A DNA stretch of 64,000 nucleotides, from positions 26,721,984 through 26,785,983 of the forward strand of contig JAMXBB010000011.1 of assembly GCA_024138015.1 (NCBI GenBank). Reading direction: 5' to 3'. Numbering within the stretch: position 1 is the stretch's first letter; each line of letters opens with the position of its first letter. The DNA is from Lumnitzera littorea. Taxonomy: Eukaryota; Streptophyta; Magnoliopsida; Myrtales; Combretaceae. Made by a program: the position numbers and the translations under genes. The notes below the pieces were generated by a model. The model made no database searches, was not told where the DNA came from, and was given only the letters and a program-made list of their open reading frames with translations. Shown in pieces: positions 1 through 10,585 of the stretch.

Positions 1-24
1 TTCTTAAGCTTCCAACCAGCTCAT

Positions 25-620
25 AGAGCGTTGTCTCGATTTATGTTCTCTTTTAGGGATTTAGCTAGCTCATGGAGCGTTGTCCTGATTCAAGCTTTCA
101 ATATTCTCTTTAGGGTTTTAGCCAACTCAAAAAGCACTTTATCCGCCTTGGTTAGTCAGCCTATAGGGGAGATAACTAAGTTTTCAAATCTTTAGAGTTT
201 TAGCCAGCTTAAGGAGTACTTTGTTCACCTTTATTAATCAGCTCATAAAAGGTATAACTAGGTTTTTAAATCTTTAGGGTCTTAGTCAACTCAAGAAGCA
301 CTTTACCTACCTTAGTTAGTTATTTTATATGGGAGCACGACCAAGTTTTCAAATCTTTAGGGTTTTAATCTGCTTAAGGAATACTTTGCTTGCTTTGGTT
401 AGTCAGCCCATAAGGGATATGACTAAGTTCTTAATATCTTTTAGGGTCTTAGCTAGCTCGAGAAGCGCTTCGCTCCCTTGGTTAATAAGCCCATATGGGG
501 TACGACCAAGTTTTCAAATCTTTAGGGTTTTAGCCAACTCAAGGAGCGCTTTACTCGTCTTGGTTAGTCAACCCATAATGAGCACAACCAAGTTCTCAAT
601 ATTCTCTCTAAGGCTCTTGT
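25..620. repeat. ~82-bp tandem repeat, about 7 degenerate copies
   Basis: Units run from one 'tttagggttttagcc' to the next at about 109, 191, 273, 355, 438 and 520, with a partial unit before. Each has the order ctcaaggagcgcttt, then ttggttagtcagcccata, then acgaccaagttttcaaatc. Odd and even units differ consistently: those at 273 and 438 share 'gggtcttag' and 'atatggg', while those at 191 and 355 share 'cttaaggartactttg'. This suggests a ~164-bp dimer. The array reads open for 97 codons (329-622) only because the unit is repetitive; I do not regard that as a gene. It lies just before a polypurine tract and LTR start, so it is probably the 3' untranslated part of a retroelement. Confidence 0.85.
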
Positions 621-775
621 AAGCTCATAGGGGCGCTACTCTTGTCTCTATTCGTTTCAAGCTTATTGTCACCAAATCTCCAATAGACCAGTCCTATAAT
701 AGATAGTTAGTTGTAGTGTTTCTTAGGATAGAGTCATCACCTAAGGCAAAAATGATGTCTCTTTTATTTTTGTGA

Positions 776-854
776 CAAAATTTTATTTAAACTTCACTAT
801 AGAGAGGGGTAGTTGTAAAAATTTTATTCAAACTTCACTATAGAGAGAGGCAGT
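776..854 (+). other. Duplicated polypurine tract before an LTR
   Basis: Two near-identical stretches of about 55 bases follow each other. Each contains ttcaaacttcactatagagag and a purine run ending 'ggggtagttgta' (first copy) or 'gaggcagttgta' (second copy). The second is followed at once by 'tgtagatacccaattt', a typical LTR start. The purine run is the expected plus-strand primer site of an LTR retroelement. Confidence 0.6.
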
Positions 855-1130
855 TGTAGATACCCAATTTTTACCTTCTCATTTTTGTTTTTTTTTTTTT
901 AAAAAGGGTCTTAATTCAAAAATTGAAAAAAAGAATATATATATATAAAATAAGATAATGATAAAAATGCAAAAAAAATGAAAAAAGAAAAAAATATTAT
1001 AAAGATTTTTTAGGTTTTTAGGAATTAAATTGTTTTAGGATCAATTGATTTAGTTTTAGTTCGGTTCAAATAAATTATTTGAAAGTTGCGTTATTTAAGT
1101 ACACTTTAATTGTATTAAGTGTTAAGATAT

Positions 1131-1211
1131 AAGCCTATGGTTTAACGGATAAGTATTATATTATTGACATTGAATTAGTTTAAGGTAACGAGTTCGAATC
1201 TCATTAGGTAT
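1131..1211 (+). other. tRNA-like sequence with A and B boxes
   Basis: 'tggtttaacgg' (1138-1148) fits the pol III A box TRGYNNARNGG exactly, and 'gttcgaatc' (1192-1200) fits the B box GWTCRANNC. The flanks 'aagccta' (1131-1137) and 'taggtat' (1205-1211) can pair at 6 of 7 positions like an acceptor stem. The bases around ttcgaat form most of a T stem, and gttt/aagt can form a D stem. The anticodon arm is unclear and the spacing is longer than a class I tRNA, so this is a tRNA relic or SINE head rather than a working tRNA gene. A T-rich run follows at 1218-1235, as in pol III termination. Confidence 0.35.
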
Positions 1212-1317
1212 AAATGTGCTTTTTTATTTTTTTTTCTTTCATTTTACAAAAGTTGGTCATGTATACGAGATCCAAATCTAATCAAATCTTTTAAATCTAA
1301 AGCGATAAAGATTTGTA

Positions 1318-1490
1318 AAATTTGAATCTAATTTGATTTTTATCAAATTGGATTTGAATTGATATAAAAGATTTAAATCTAGTTTGATTTTTATCAAATC
1401 GGGTTTAAATCGATATAAATAATTTAAATTTCATTTGATTTTTATCAAATCGGATTGAGATTGATATAAAAGATTCGATTTGATATGATC
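1318..1490. repeat. 51-bp tandem repeat with palindromic core, 3 copies
   Basis: The core atttgatttttatcaaat, a near-palindrome, recurs at about 1331, 1382 and 1432. Each copy is followed by a variant of 'ggrtttraatygatataaa'. The array ends about 25 bases before the TATA box of the LTR, so it sits where LTR enhancer repeats usually lie. Any regulatory role is inference. Confidence 0.7.
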
Positions 1491-1512
1491 TAAAGATTTG
1501 TTTTGTAGACTT

Positions 1513-1520
1513 TATAAATA
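1513..1520 (+). promoter_or_regulatory. TATA box of the LTR
   Basis: TATAAATA lies between the A/T-rich upstream part and the C-rich presumed leader of the LTR starting at 855. Position and context fit an LTR promoter. Confidence 0.45.
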
Positions 1521-2768
1521 TGAATTGTGTAGCACAAGAAGGACATTCGAAAAAAAACTGAAATCAGCTTTCATCCAATTCCTTCTCTCATACATACTTT
1601 GACCACTTAAGCCACTCACACGACAGTCACCACGTCCATCTACAGCACTTACTCCTTAACCTCACATACACTCTCCTAAGAAGAGAAAATCAATAGCTCA
1701 TCGAACTGTCATCCAAAACTACAATACAAACACAATCTTCATGGCTAACTCCCACAGCCACAGTTCCCTGATTTGCAGCATTGCCAAACGTCTAAGCTTC
1801 ACTATAACCCCTACCATCCACAAACACCAAACTACTGCACCATACTACTTTACACTATCCAAGTCTGCGCATGCTGCTGCAGTAACCCCTAACATCTACA
1901 GCAAGCAACAGTAGACATGACCATCAAATTTGCACAATCACCACAAGCCGAACCCCCTGACTCACTATCATACACTTGATCATGTCGCTACACAACATAA
2001 CACCATCCATACGTTACTATAGCAGCAACCAAACCCCTGACAATCTTCACTCCACTGTCCAATAGACCCAACCCACATTGTCCGCAATTCACATAACACG
2101 AACACAGCACACAAGTTTCCCTCACACGCCTTGATCACGGCAACTACACATGTACATACTCACTATTGACGATCTGTGCCGTAACTCTGATCATTCGACA
2201 CCTACCCACACGATCTGCACAACTTACGATTGCCTGAATGCAACATAACGACCTTGATCCATTGACAGTAGCATCACTCTGATACACTGCAACTGACAAC
2301 AGCTACACACGGATTCCACGCCACAGCTATCGTTGTTATTGTTCACGACGCTCCAATTTTCTAACTTCAACCGTGCATCCATCGTCTTCACCCTACATTT
2401 ACGCACACTACTTTAGTTGATCTACGCACAACCGTTGTCCTCATTGCACAATAGATGCATATGCCAATTGACAAGCCACTACTGTACACACGACCACAGC
2501 AGCATCGAGCACAACCGCTCACGATCATGTACAGTTCACTCCATAACACTTTAATGCACACAAGCCCGATGAGTAGCTCCTCATGTGAACGGCCCCTACA
2601 CAGTAGCACTATCAGTCCAATACTGCTCGTACATATCACTACTTCGTTACTCCTTCATCGAACATGTTCAAGTTTGGTTCTTTTCCATTTTTATTATTTA
2701 TTTATTTATTATTATTGTATTATATTATATTATTATTTTATTAGATCCTTAGTGATTTAACATCGTGC

Positions 2769-2787
2769 ATATATATATATATATATT
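2769..2787. repeat. (AT)n microsatellite
   Basis: Uninterrupted AT dinucleotides near the 3' part of the LTR. A second tract lies at 2890-2908. Confidence 0.9.
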
Positions 2788-2889
2788 AGTTTAGGATATT
2801 TCTTTGGGCATTAGTTTTTTTTTTTTATTATATAGATTAAACATATTATATTGATTTATGTGGATAATTGTTTAATAGTAATAGTGTAG

Positions 2890-2908
2890 ATATATATATA
2901 TATATATA
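2890..2908. repeat. (AT)n microsatellite
   Basis: Uninterrupted AT dinucleotides about 100 bases after the tract at 2769-2787. Confidence 0.9.
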
Positions 2909-2989
2909 TGTATATATTAGCTTAGGAATTTTAGGATTAGGTTTTTTGAGAAATCCTCACATAGAAAATTATTTTTTAGAAATAAAAAT

Positions 2990-3965
2990 TAATGAAAAAA
3001 TTTTTACTAGTTTGGGATAATGAAGGATGCGCACTAAGTACTTGAAAGGTGCGAGGTGTGTAAATATGCAAAGGAAAGAAGAGAGCCTTATAGAGAATAC
3101 ACACCCTTACCAATTCTAGAGTGGCCGTAACCAATCTAAGCATGGATTTCATACTCATTCTTCCCCAATGCTAAGAAGATATGACTCAATCATGGTGGTG
3201 GTCAATCGGTTCAGCAAGATGGGCTACTTTATTCTCTACTACAGAACTAATGATGCTTTATTCGTTGCTAACCTCTTTTTACAAAAAATTGTGTAATGGA
3301 GTGTTGAGGAGTATTTGTCTGATCGTGACTTAAAGTTCACAAGCTTCTTTTGGAAGACTCTATGGAGGAAGCTTAACACTAAGCTCCTATTCAATACTTC
3401 TTGTTACCCTTAGACAAACAGTCAAACTGAAGTTGTGAACAGAACCATCAATAGCCTCTTGCATGCAACTGTTGGGAAGAATTCTCATGACTGGGATTTA
3501 TGCTTGCCCATTATTAAATTTGCCTATAACCACTCGACTCATAGCTTGATTGGAACATCATTGTTTGAGGTTGTTTATGGACTTAATCTAAACCTATATT
3601 TGGATTTAATTAACAGTCTAACTACATAAGGGGAAAGTTAATCCAACTTACAGCGTACCGAGGAATTCCAAAGATTACATCGAAAGATTGCCGAGCAATT
3701 GGCCAAAATTGTGGCTCGATATAAGGAAGTGGGAAGCTGCGGAAGGAGATGAGTCATTTATACCCCTGGAAACCTTATCTGGATCCATATTAGCAAGGAA
3801 GGCTTTTTTAGCAAGAGAAAGAACATATTATCTTCCAGAACAGATGGACCTTATAAGATTCTTAGGTGCATTAATAATAACGCCTATGAGATTGAACTAC
3901 CCAAGGGTTTTGGTGTGTCTACCACATTCAACATCGCCAATCTGACTCCTTATGTGCCCAATGAT
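2990..3965 (+). pseudogene. Ty3/gypsy integrase and C-terminal linker, broken
   Basis: The C-terminal half of a Ty3/gypsy polyprotein, read across several frames. In order: the end of the zinc-binding HHCC region (CEVCKYAKERR, about 3045), the core start SMDFILILPQ (about 3140), 'SDRDLKF' (about 3320), a readable stretch 3435-3629 with 'TEVVNRTINSLLH' holding the last acidic residue of the DDE triad and 'FAYNHSTHSLIGTSLFEVVYG', and the tail 'NNAYEIELPKGFGVSTTFNIANLTPY' region ending near 3950. These are hallmark positions of plant gypsy integrases, which insert element cDNA into chromosomes. Several frameshifts and stops make it non-functional. Gag, protease and reverse transcriptase are missing upstream, where the LTR ending near 2960 abuts. 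Confidence 0.85.
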
Positions 3966-3969
3966 GACA

Positions 3970-4786
3970 AGGATTATGATTTGAGGGTAAATTTCCAACA
4001 ACCCTAGGGGGCTAATGGGCTATTGACTACTGGCCCAATCATTCGCGCACACCTCAGAGGCCTTCAATCCCTCACTTGAAGGATTCTTTCTCGTCGACCC
4101 GCCGATGACGAGAAACAGTATGATGAAGAAGGATGGTTGAATTCCTTGAGAGCTCCAAGTGGTTATACTATGCTTTATTCATTATTGTATGCCAATGCTA
4201 ACCTTCCTTCAGCTGAGAGCTTTGTATCGAGTGACTAGACTTTCAAATGCCGAGAGCTTTGTGTCGGGTGACCAGACTTTCAACTGTTGAGAGTTTTTTG
4301 CCGAATAAATGTAGCTAGCTCTTGGTCGAGTACTTCTCTTCCAACCTCCTTCCAACTCTCACGGCATCCTTTCATTTCTCGACTTCCTTGTCATAATAAC
4401 ACCTCGGTTCCTCTTGCCTACTGTGCTTAGAGAACCCTTGTATGGATCCAATGTCATACTGTTACCTATTCTCTTCATCTAACATTGTATTATTTTTCCC
4501 TTTTTGTCTTTTGTCTTTTGTCCTTTTTATCTCTTTTCGTATGTATAAGGAATCTCCTTCTTGTATATATATTTTTATAATTTATTTATTTGTAATGTTG
4601 CTCTAGGAATTTATTATAAATAATCCCTTCCCCTTGTAAGTCAGAATTATTTAACTTTACACATAAGTATTGAATATATTGTTTTTATAAGACAACGCTC
4701 TCTAAGTTCACTTTTATATACCCTTGTCTAATCTTCTCAAGTAGCTCAAGATTAGTAGCAGATGAACCTTGGCATTAATTTATGCA
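3970..4786 (+). mobile_element. LTR of the gypsy element (3' LTR position)
   Basis: Follows the integrase end directly. It has a TATA box at 4615-4622 and the short leader expected downstream, and it ends ...tttatgca immediately before a TGGTATCA site. The start is not defined: I see no clear polypurine tract, and the first 100-200 bases may be internal. A 37-bp tandem repeat lies at 4214-4305. Confidence 0.45.
4214..4310. repeat. 37-bp tandem repeat, 3 copies
   Basis: 'gagagctttgtrtcgrgtgac' starts near 4214, 4251 and 4288, each followed by 'agactttcaa' or a decayed form. It lies within the probable LTR. Confidence 0.75.
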
Positions 4787-4794
4787 TGGTATCA
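4787..4794 (+). other. Primer-binding-like site TGGTATCA
   Basis: TGGTATCA matches the first eight bases of the plant initiator-Met tRNA primer-binding site, directly after an LTR-like end (...tgca). The bases that follow (agtgaag) no longer match. A primer site belongs after a 5' LTR, yet this one follows integrase and LTR. Confidence 0.4.
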
Positions 4795-4984
4795 AGTGAA
4801 GTGTTAAGTCTTGTTCTGTTCGTTAGTATGCCATATCCTCCAAGCAGCTCTACGTTAGCTAACCTATCAAGTTCATAAACTTACTCATTCTGTTTTCTTC
4901 AATATCTCGAAGGACTCACTAGTTCAGATCTATAACAGTAAGTCCTAGTGATAATTGAGCTTCTAAACTCATTATGGAGGAATT

Positions 4985-5700
4985 ATATTGAACTGAACCA
5001 AATTGAATCGCACCCACCCATAGTTGCTAACACTTGAGAAGTGAAAGTTTGCTGTTTTAAGATCTATAATGGTTGTAAAAATTCCCTAGATTTTGGTCAA
5101 TGAGAGAGATCGATCATATGCCAAAACAGAGGAGCTATGGTTTAGGGTTAGTCTAAGGCCCTATTGGTTGAAATGTGAGATTAAAATTTATCAAAATAAA
5201 CTTTAAGATCATAGATAAAATTGAGAGTAGATTCTTCTTATTTTGACTTTTGTAAAGGCTACATTGAATTTTGAAATCTTAGTTGATGAGTTGGACTGTC
5301 AGTAGTTAGCGCATGTATGTCACAGGTTTAGGGTCAGTTTTAGGCACTATTGGTTGAGTTTCAAGATAAAACTCAATAGAGGTAAACTTTATGATATCAA
5401 TAAGAATTGAGAAGTGGAAGCTCATTGTTTGAGTTTTGTACAAGTCGTAGATATTGTTGTAATTTTGGTTGATAAAAAATAATTGACAGAGGAGAGCACA
5501 AAGATATTTTGATTGAGGGGTTCGTTTTAGGTTCTACTGGTTGAGTTTCAAGATGAAGCTTAACTAGGGTAAACTTTAGAATGCTAGTGAGACTTAAGAG
5601 TTGGTATCTCGAAGTTTTGATGTTCCTAGAAGCTGCAGTAATTTCGGGAAGTTTGGTAAATGTTACTGCTAAGCTCATCAAACATATCTTAACTTGTTTT
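4985..5700. repeat. ~190-bp degenerate tandem repeat, about 4 copies
   Basis: Blocks such as 'ttaggcactattggttgagtttcaagat' followed by 'gtaaacttta' and 'gagaagtggaag' recur. 'attggttga'/'actggttga' occurs near 5163, 5348 and 5537, and a 'ttttgta...tagatattgttgtaatttt' block near 5045, 5245, 5435 and 5615. Copies are strongly diverged. The 94-codon minus-strand reading frame at 5397-5681 is an accident of the repeat. Confidence 0.65.
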
Positions 5701-8182
5701 AGTTATATCTTGTGCGTTTCTTATTAGAATCACACAAATAAGTAGTCATTACGAATCTTAGTTAATGAAATTTCAATTTATGAGGTCTAAGTAAGCTTTG
5801 GGATGTGGAGGAAGGTGCAATAACTAGAAATAGAATAGAATAGAATGGATGTCTCAATCTTATGTTTAAACCTCTTTAGCAGCATATTTGTTTGTTTTAG
5901 CCAAAACTAAGTTTTTTCATAGCGGAATTCAACAAATAAATAGTTTTTTAGAAGCTTATTCAAGGTACTTTTAGTTTTTAAGCCCAAAACGGTTTTAGAG
6001 TACGGGAGAGAATGTTGAAATTCGAAACAGTTCAAGTCATCATAAAATATGCAACCAAGGTGTTTTAACTTAGTCTTCTTCCTATTGTTACTTTAGTTCT
6101 AAATATCTAAGAGGCTTTGGTTCATTACTATACTTCATTGTTTACATTTTAATTAGGTTAACACTAGGAATAACAAAGTGGTTTAGCTACTGTAGATTCA
6201 TTCTTATTATATGTATTCCTCTATTTAGAGTTCCAAGTGCATTGTTTAGCTATTTAGGTATTTTAACACCTACATATTAGCTTAAGATATTCCAAAATCC
6301 TTATATGTGTACAAAATAACATTTATTATAGTATGAACAACAACATGCATTAGCAGCATGCTTGGATGTAATAATATGTTACATTTGCCATTTGCAAGGA
6401 AGAAAGAGGAAATTGGACTTCAACACTTAAACTATCAAGGTGGACTAGTTTCAACCCCATCCTAAACCACAAAATCACCATTATAACATGATATAATGTG
6501 ACATGATAGGGTCGTAGGTTAGAGTTCTTAGAGTTCTTACCTTGAATGATTAGGTTTTGTATAAATTTGGAGGAGATAAGAGCTATGATTCAAAGGTAAG
6601 GAAGTTTAGTTCTAGTTTTCTTCAAGTAAGTTTTGAAAATAGAAAATAAAGGAAGATAAACTTACCAAGCTACTTCTAATGACTTGTTATAATGAAGCTA
6701 GAGCTATGGAAACCATTGTACATAGGATTCCTTAAGATTTTAGAGAGAAGAATGACAATTCAATGGCTAAGAATAAAGGGGATGAAAGAGAGATAGGAAG
6801 GGGGTGTTAGGTTTATGGAGAAGAAAGGGGGGAGGAGTGTTGGCTAATTTTTGAATTTTGTTTTATTGCTTTTAGTTAAGTTGTTTTTTTTTTTCCCTCT
6901 CTCTCTCTCTCTTTATTCCCTTTAATAGAAACCAATGCCTAGGCTAGTTTACCTAATGGTGTCGATATAATTCTTAATTACAGGAACTTAAACTAGTAAT
7001 AGAATTTCTAAAATCTCATTAATCTCAATTGTTGACATGATAAGTCCAATTGACACTTTTTTTTTAGTCTTAATTGAAATTGAACAAAATAAGATAGAAA
7101 GAAATTGGAGTATCTAAATGGTGCTACTTATATCCTATATGGCTTGTAAACTAGGATTGCTTTAGGATGTGAGTCGAATTGTATTAGATGTCCTATAAGA
7201 ATAAATTATTTAGTTGTGGTGTTGTATTATATATACATATATATATTTACTGATAAATATAAGACTCTTCTTTCTATTTTTTAAAGCTATTTACAAAGTT
7301 TTTATTATTTTATTTGAATCTATATTATTTTGAGGCTAATTGTGTTATTTTAGCTAGTGGTTTTCTTAATTAAAGCTTCATACGACATATTAGTGGTTTT
7401 CTCAATACTCAAGAAAAATATTAGTGCTATTCCTAGAATCAACCTATTTATTTGGAATTTTCTAATTAGATACTTTGAGAAAATTTTTCGATGCTCACAT
7501 TGGTCTTAAGCTTTCTTTTGGATTTTTATTATAAGTGCTCTATCGATCCATCAATGCTATCCTCATTTTAGTTGATCATAATCTTGAACTGGTTAGTAAT
7601 CAAATTGTCTTCAACAACATGGGTATCACTTTCCTTTTCAAATTAGCATGTCAAATTTTTAAAGCCTCACAAGTTATTGGTCAAGTGTTAACTCTCACAG
7701 TTTGATTTATTCATATAGTGAAACGATTGGTGTAGACGACTAAATCCCCAACAATAGAGTTATAAGAGTAAATTAACGTATAAGGCAAAACTACTATAAA
7801 AATTACGATCTAATCTTCTTCTCTCTACACATTTTAGCTCTCATAGTTTTATATTTTGATTATTCCATTATATTGCTATGCTAGTTAATTAATTAAATAT
7901 CATTGCTTGCATCATAAGTAAAGAAATAAAATATGGGGATTTGACTTTTAAGAAAAAGTTTTAAATTTTCTAAATAATCAATTCATCGCCCTCTTGATTG
8001 TTAACCTAAACAAATAGCTAAACTTATCGAAACTTAACTTGCATTAAGTTTTTTATAGTTTTCGATAAAAACTTTAAAACTAAATATTTTATGTTTATTT
8101 TCAATTCAACTTGAAATTAAGACTAAACTTTATATGTCAAATCCAGTATTGTTGTGAAGTATTCTTTGTGAGGATCACAATG
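5701..8182. other. Unassigned AT-rich stretch
   Basis: No reading frame, transposon protein or RNA gene recognised on either strand. It contains a polypyrimidine/CT run near 6885-6916 and short AT tracts near 7230. Confidence 0.5.
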
Positions 8183-8478
8183 CAACTTGCAATTTATGAT
8201 TTGAAGGACAAATGGAGAAAATATAAGGAATTAAAGTGATGTGATGTTCTAGTCCTATGGAGGTAGCTTCTAAAAGATGAGGATGATGATTACTAAAAGT
8301 GAGGAGAGAGAGAAGGTAACAATGATGAGGAGGGAGTAAGACATGACTTATATAGTTTACTAAGGATTTAAGTAAGATTTTTTAGGGTCAATTGCAATTA
8401 TCAAAAAGTAGGTTAGATTAATACACACAATAGTAACAGACTTTTTTAATTTCTAAACTATAATGTTTTCAAATTAAA
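8183..8478 (+). repeat. ~300-bp direct repeat, copy A
   Basis: From 'caatttatgatttgaagg' to 'ttttatgtat' this matches 9884-10176 in the same orientation, with about 85% identity by eye. Shared blocks include 'atgttctagtcctatgga', 'gatgaggatgatgatta' and 'gtgaggagagagagaaggta'. Neither copy has TG...CA termini. The copies enclose about 1.4 kb. Confidence 0.85.
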
Positions 8479-9178
8479 TTTTATGTATAACCTAAATAAA
8501 ATATTTTAAACATAAATTATATACTTAAAATTTATGAACTATTATTTTATTTTGCATTTTTATTTTTTAATCATTTAATATAAATCATAGTCATAAGCTC
8601 GCTTTGGTCACTCAAAAGATGGAGTGACTTTGGATGTCTTTGTAAGATTTTCAAATATACTTATGGTCTATGTATATGTGTTGAATCTATCCTGTAGAGA
8701 TATGAAGTGGAGAGAACCATGATTATATTGGAAATATTACGAGATAGAATGGTAATAATTAGTTTCTCGAAATTTGCGTGTTTGGAAAGGTTATAGTTTC
8801 TTATTATAAGGCGTTTATTATTATTAATTTATTTAACTGGAACTATTTAATAGCAAAATTGCGGGGTTTTACACAAATAATATTTTTTACCCTATGCTTA
8901 TAGTGATTTGTAAGCATATAGTATATTAGTTGAGACATAAACAATTTTGTAAGTACACTTATTATTTATTCACAAGTGTACTGTAAACCTATAACCGCAT
9001 AATTAGTTTCAATAGAACACGAGGAAATATGACAACTTGAGATCAAACACAAAACTTACAAATAAAAAGCATTAACTATCTCACAAGCCAATCTGAATGG
9101 TGAACAAGCCCGATCAATAGTATATGAACTGACCATGAACCAGCTAGGTCCATCCCAATTCATAGCGCAAAAGATTTA

Positions 9179-9310
9179 AGATAAAAGTGTAAAGAGACAT
9201 TGAGACCATTATTGATGTATGAAAAGATTAAAAAAATATATACATATAAAATTGCAAAAGATAAAAGTGTAAAGAGACGTTGAGACCATTATTGATGCAT
9301 GAAAAGATGA
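9179..9310. repeat. 80-bp tandem duplication
   Basis: 'ataaaagtgtaaagagac' begins at 9181 and again at 9261. About 50 bases of each copy, through 'gagaccattattgatg' to 'atgaaaagat', are almost identical (three differences seen). The 28-base spacer between copies is A/T-only low-complexity sequence. Confidence 0.9.
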
Positions 9311-9561
9311 GCACACAAATGAAGATAAAATAATGAAATGTAAGAGTAGGTAATGGAATTGATGGTAGAAGCTCAACATTTGAACATAATGTGGGCAGAT
9401 GCAAACAATAAAGAGTTTAGAAATTTTTTTCGAAACCGAACATTTTACAACGTCCACTACAAACCAATAAAAATTGCAGGATCATATACTCTATATCACT
9501 CACTTCCACTCTCCAAAATATACTTCCTTTCAATATATTACAACAAAAAGCATTTTAAGAT

Positions 9562-9852
9562 CTAGAAAAATGGAAGTACTAAAAAAATGAGCAGGGTTGA
9601 GGGAGTCGGTTCCCAAGTCATGGAACCATAAATAGGTGAAATGGATGGATAAGATAGGACAGCAATTAAGGGAACGTTTGGACTGTCAGATACTAGAAAG
9701 GAAGGATCAGAAACAAAAGTTATCTGAAGGATTAGAAGCTGGAAGCAATCAAAGTTGATCAGAAGCAACTTCAATTGAAGCAAATGAGCAGAACCAGTTC
9801 CAGAATTAGAACCGTTTAGAGATGAGAAGTGCTGGTGCGAATTTGATTTCAA
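9562..9852 (-). other. 96-codon open frame, unrecognised
   Basis: A minus-strand frame without stops between the two 300-bp repeats. Its composition (Ser/Leu/Pro-rich, no motif) resembles no family I know. There is no sign of a promoter or splice sites, so I treat it as probably non-coding. Confidence 0.15.
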
Positions 9853-9883
9853 CTCAAATTTGAAAGGCCATTATCTTTCACAT

Positions 9884-10180
9884 CAATTTATGATTTGAAG
9901 GACAAATGGAGGAAAAATAAGGAATTAAAGTGGTGAGATGTTCTAGTCCTATGGAGGAAGCTTCTGAAGGATGAGGATGATGATTATTGGTAAAAGTGAG
10001 GAGAGAGAGAAGGTACCAATGATAAGGAGGGAGTAGGAAATGACTCCTATAGTTTATCAAGGGTTTAAGTAAGACTTTATAAAGTAAATTGCAATTATCA
10101 AAAAGCAGATTTGACTAATACACACAGTAGTGAATTTTCTTACCTTCTAAACTATAGCGTTTTCAGATTAAACTTTATGT
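9884..10180 (+). repeat. ~300-bp direct repeat, copy B
   Basis: Partner of 8183-8478. The last shared block is 'aaactatagcgttttcagattaaactt' and homology stops at 'ttatgta'. On the minus strand both copies end in a pyrimidine-rich stretch with 'tataaagt', which might be an old promoter. Confidence 0.85.
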
Positions 10181-10189
10181 AGAAATAAA

Positions 10190-10550
10190 TACCAGAAGAC
10201 ATGAGAGCGGTTCCAATTCTCCATATTGGAGAATAAAAACCCGGTCCGAGTGAGTTGGGATGGGTTAGGTCTCCACGCCTAGGTCTAACTATTTGGTAGT
10301 CCTACTTCGCGGCATTGTAAGAGGCACGGAGATTCGAAGAGACAAGAAGTAGACGGTTTACCAAATAGGTGTAGGTAAATGGTAAGGAGACTAAGCACAA
10401 GCGAACCGCCTTGCCAAAAGTTAGGAGTTCAAAACTTAACAAAGATCGTTATTAAGAGAGGAGGTAACTTTACTATTCTACTCCTTGAAACGGAATTAGT
10501 TTTACGCCCAAAATGGATGTCGAGGTATCCCATAGTCATATAGTGAAAGG
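10190..10550. other. GC-richer island, possibly organelle-derived
   Basis: Base composition jumps to about half GC (for example around 'ccggtccgagtgagttggg' and 'cgcggcattgtaagaggcac') with no simple repeats, unlike both flanks. It looks like organellar sequence moved to the nucleus, but I cannot match it to a specific organelle gene. No open frame is convincing. Confidence 0.3.
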
Positions 10551-10552
10551 AG

Positions 10553-10585
10553 AAAAAAAAAAAAAAAGGGGGGGGGGGGGGGGGG
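10553..10585. repeat. A15 followed by G18
   Basis: Fifteen A (10553-10567) followed without a break by eighteen G (10568-10585). Long poly-G is rare in plant nuclear DNA. It could be real and G-quadruplex-forming, a stretched organellar homopolymer, or a sequencing or assembly artefact. Confidence 0.9.

Larger units (their letters stand above)
855..2960 (+). mobile_element. LTR (probable 3' LTR or LTR remnant)
   Basis: Begins with TGTAGATACCC directly after the polypurine tract. It holds a TATA box at 1513-1520, an A/T-rich upstream part with 51-bp repeats, and a C-rich part without G runs (about 1560-2660) like an R-U5 leader. The end is not certain. It is placed near 'gaaatcctcaca' at about 2960 because gypsy integrase sequence begins abruptly soon after 2990. 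That junction suggests insertion into an older gypsy element. No matching second LTR is in the window, so the length of about 2.1 kb is an estimate. Confidence 0.5.

Noticed and set aside
329..622. 97-codon frame with internal repeats
   Set aside because: It is the translation of the 82-bp tandem array, whose unit is not a multiple of three and drifts in length.
2224..2760. Overlapping frames on both strands (60-101 codons)
   Set aside because: C-rich, G-poor leader of the LTR; no motif.
8183..10180. Short LTR retroelement (TRIM) with 300-bp LTRs
   Set aside because: The repeats lack TG...CA ends, and there is no primer site or purine tract at the inner edges and no 5-bp duplication seen.
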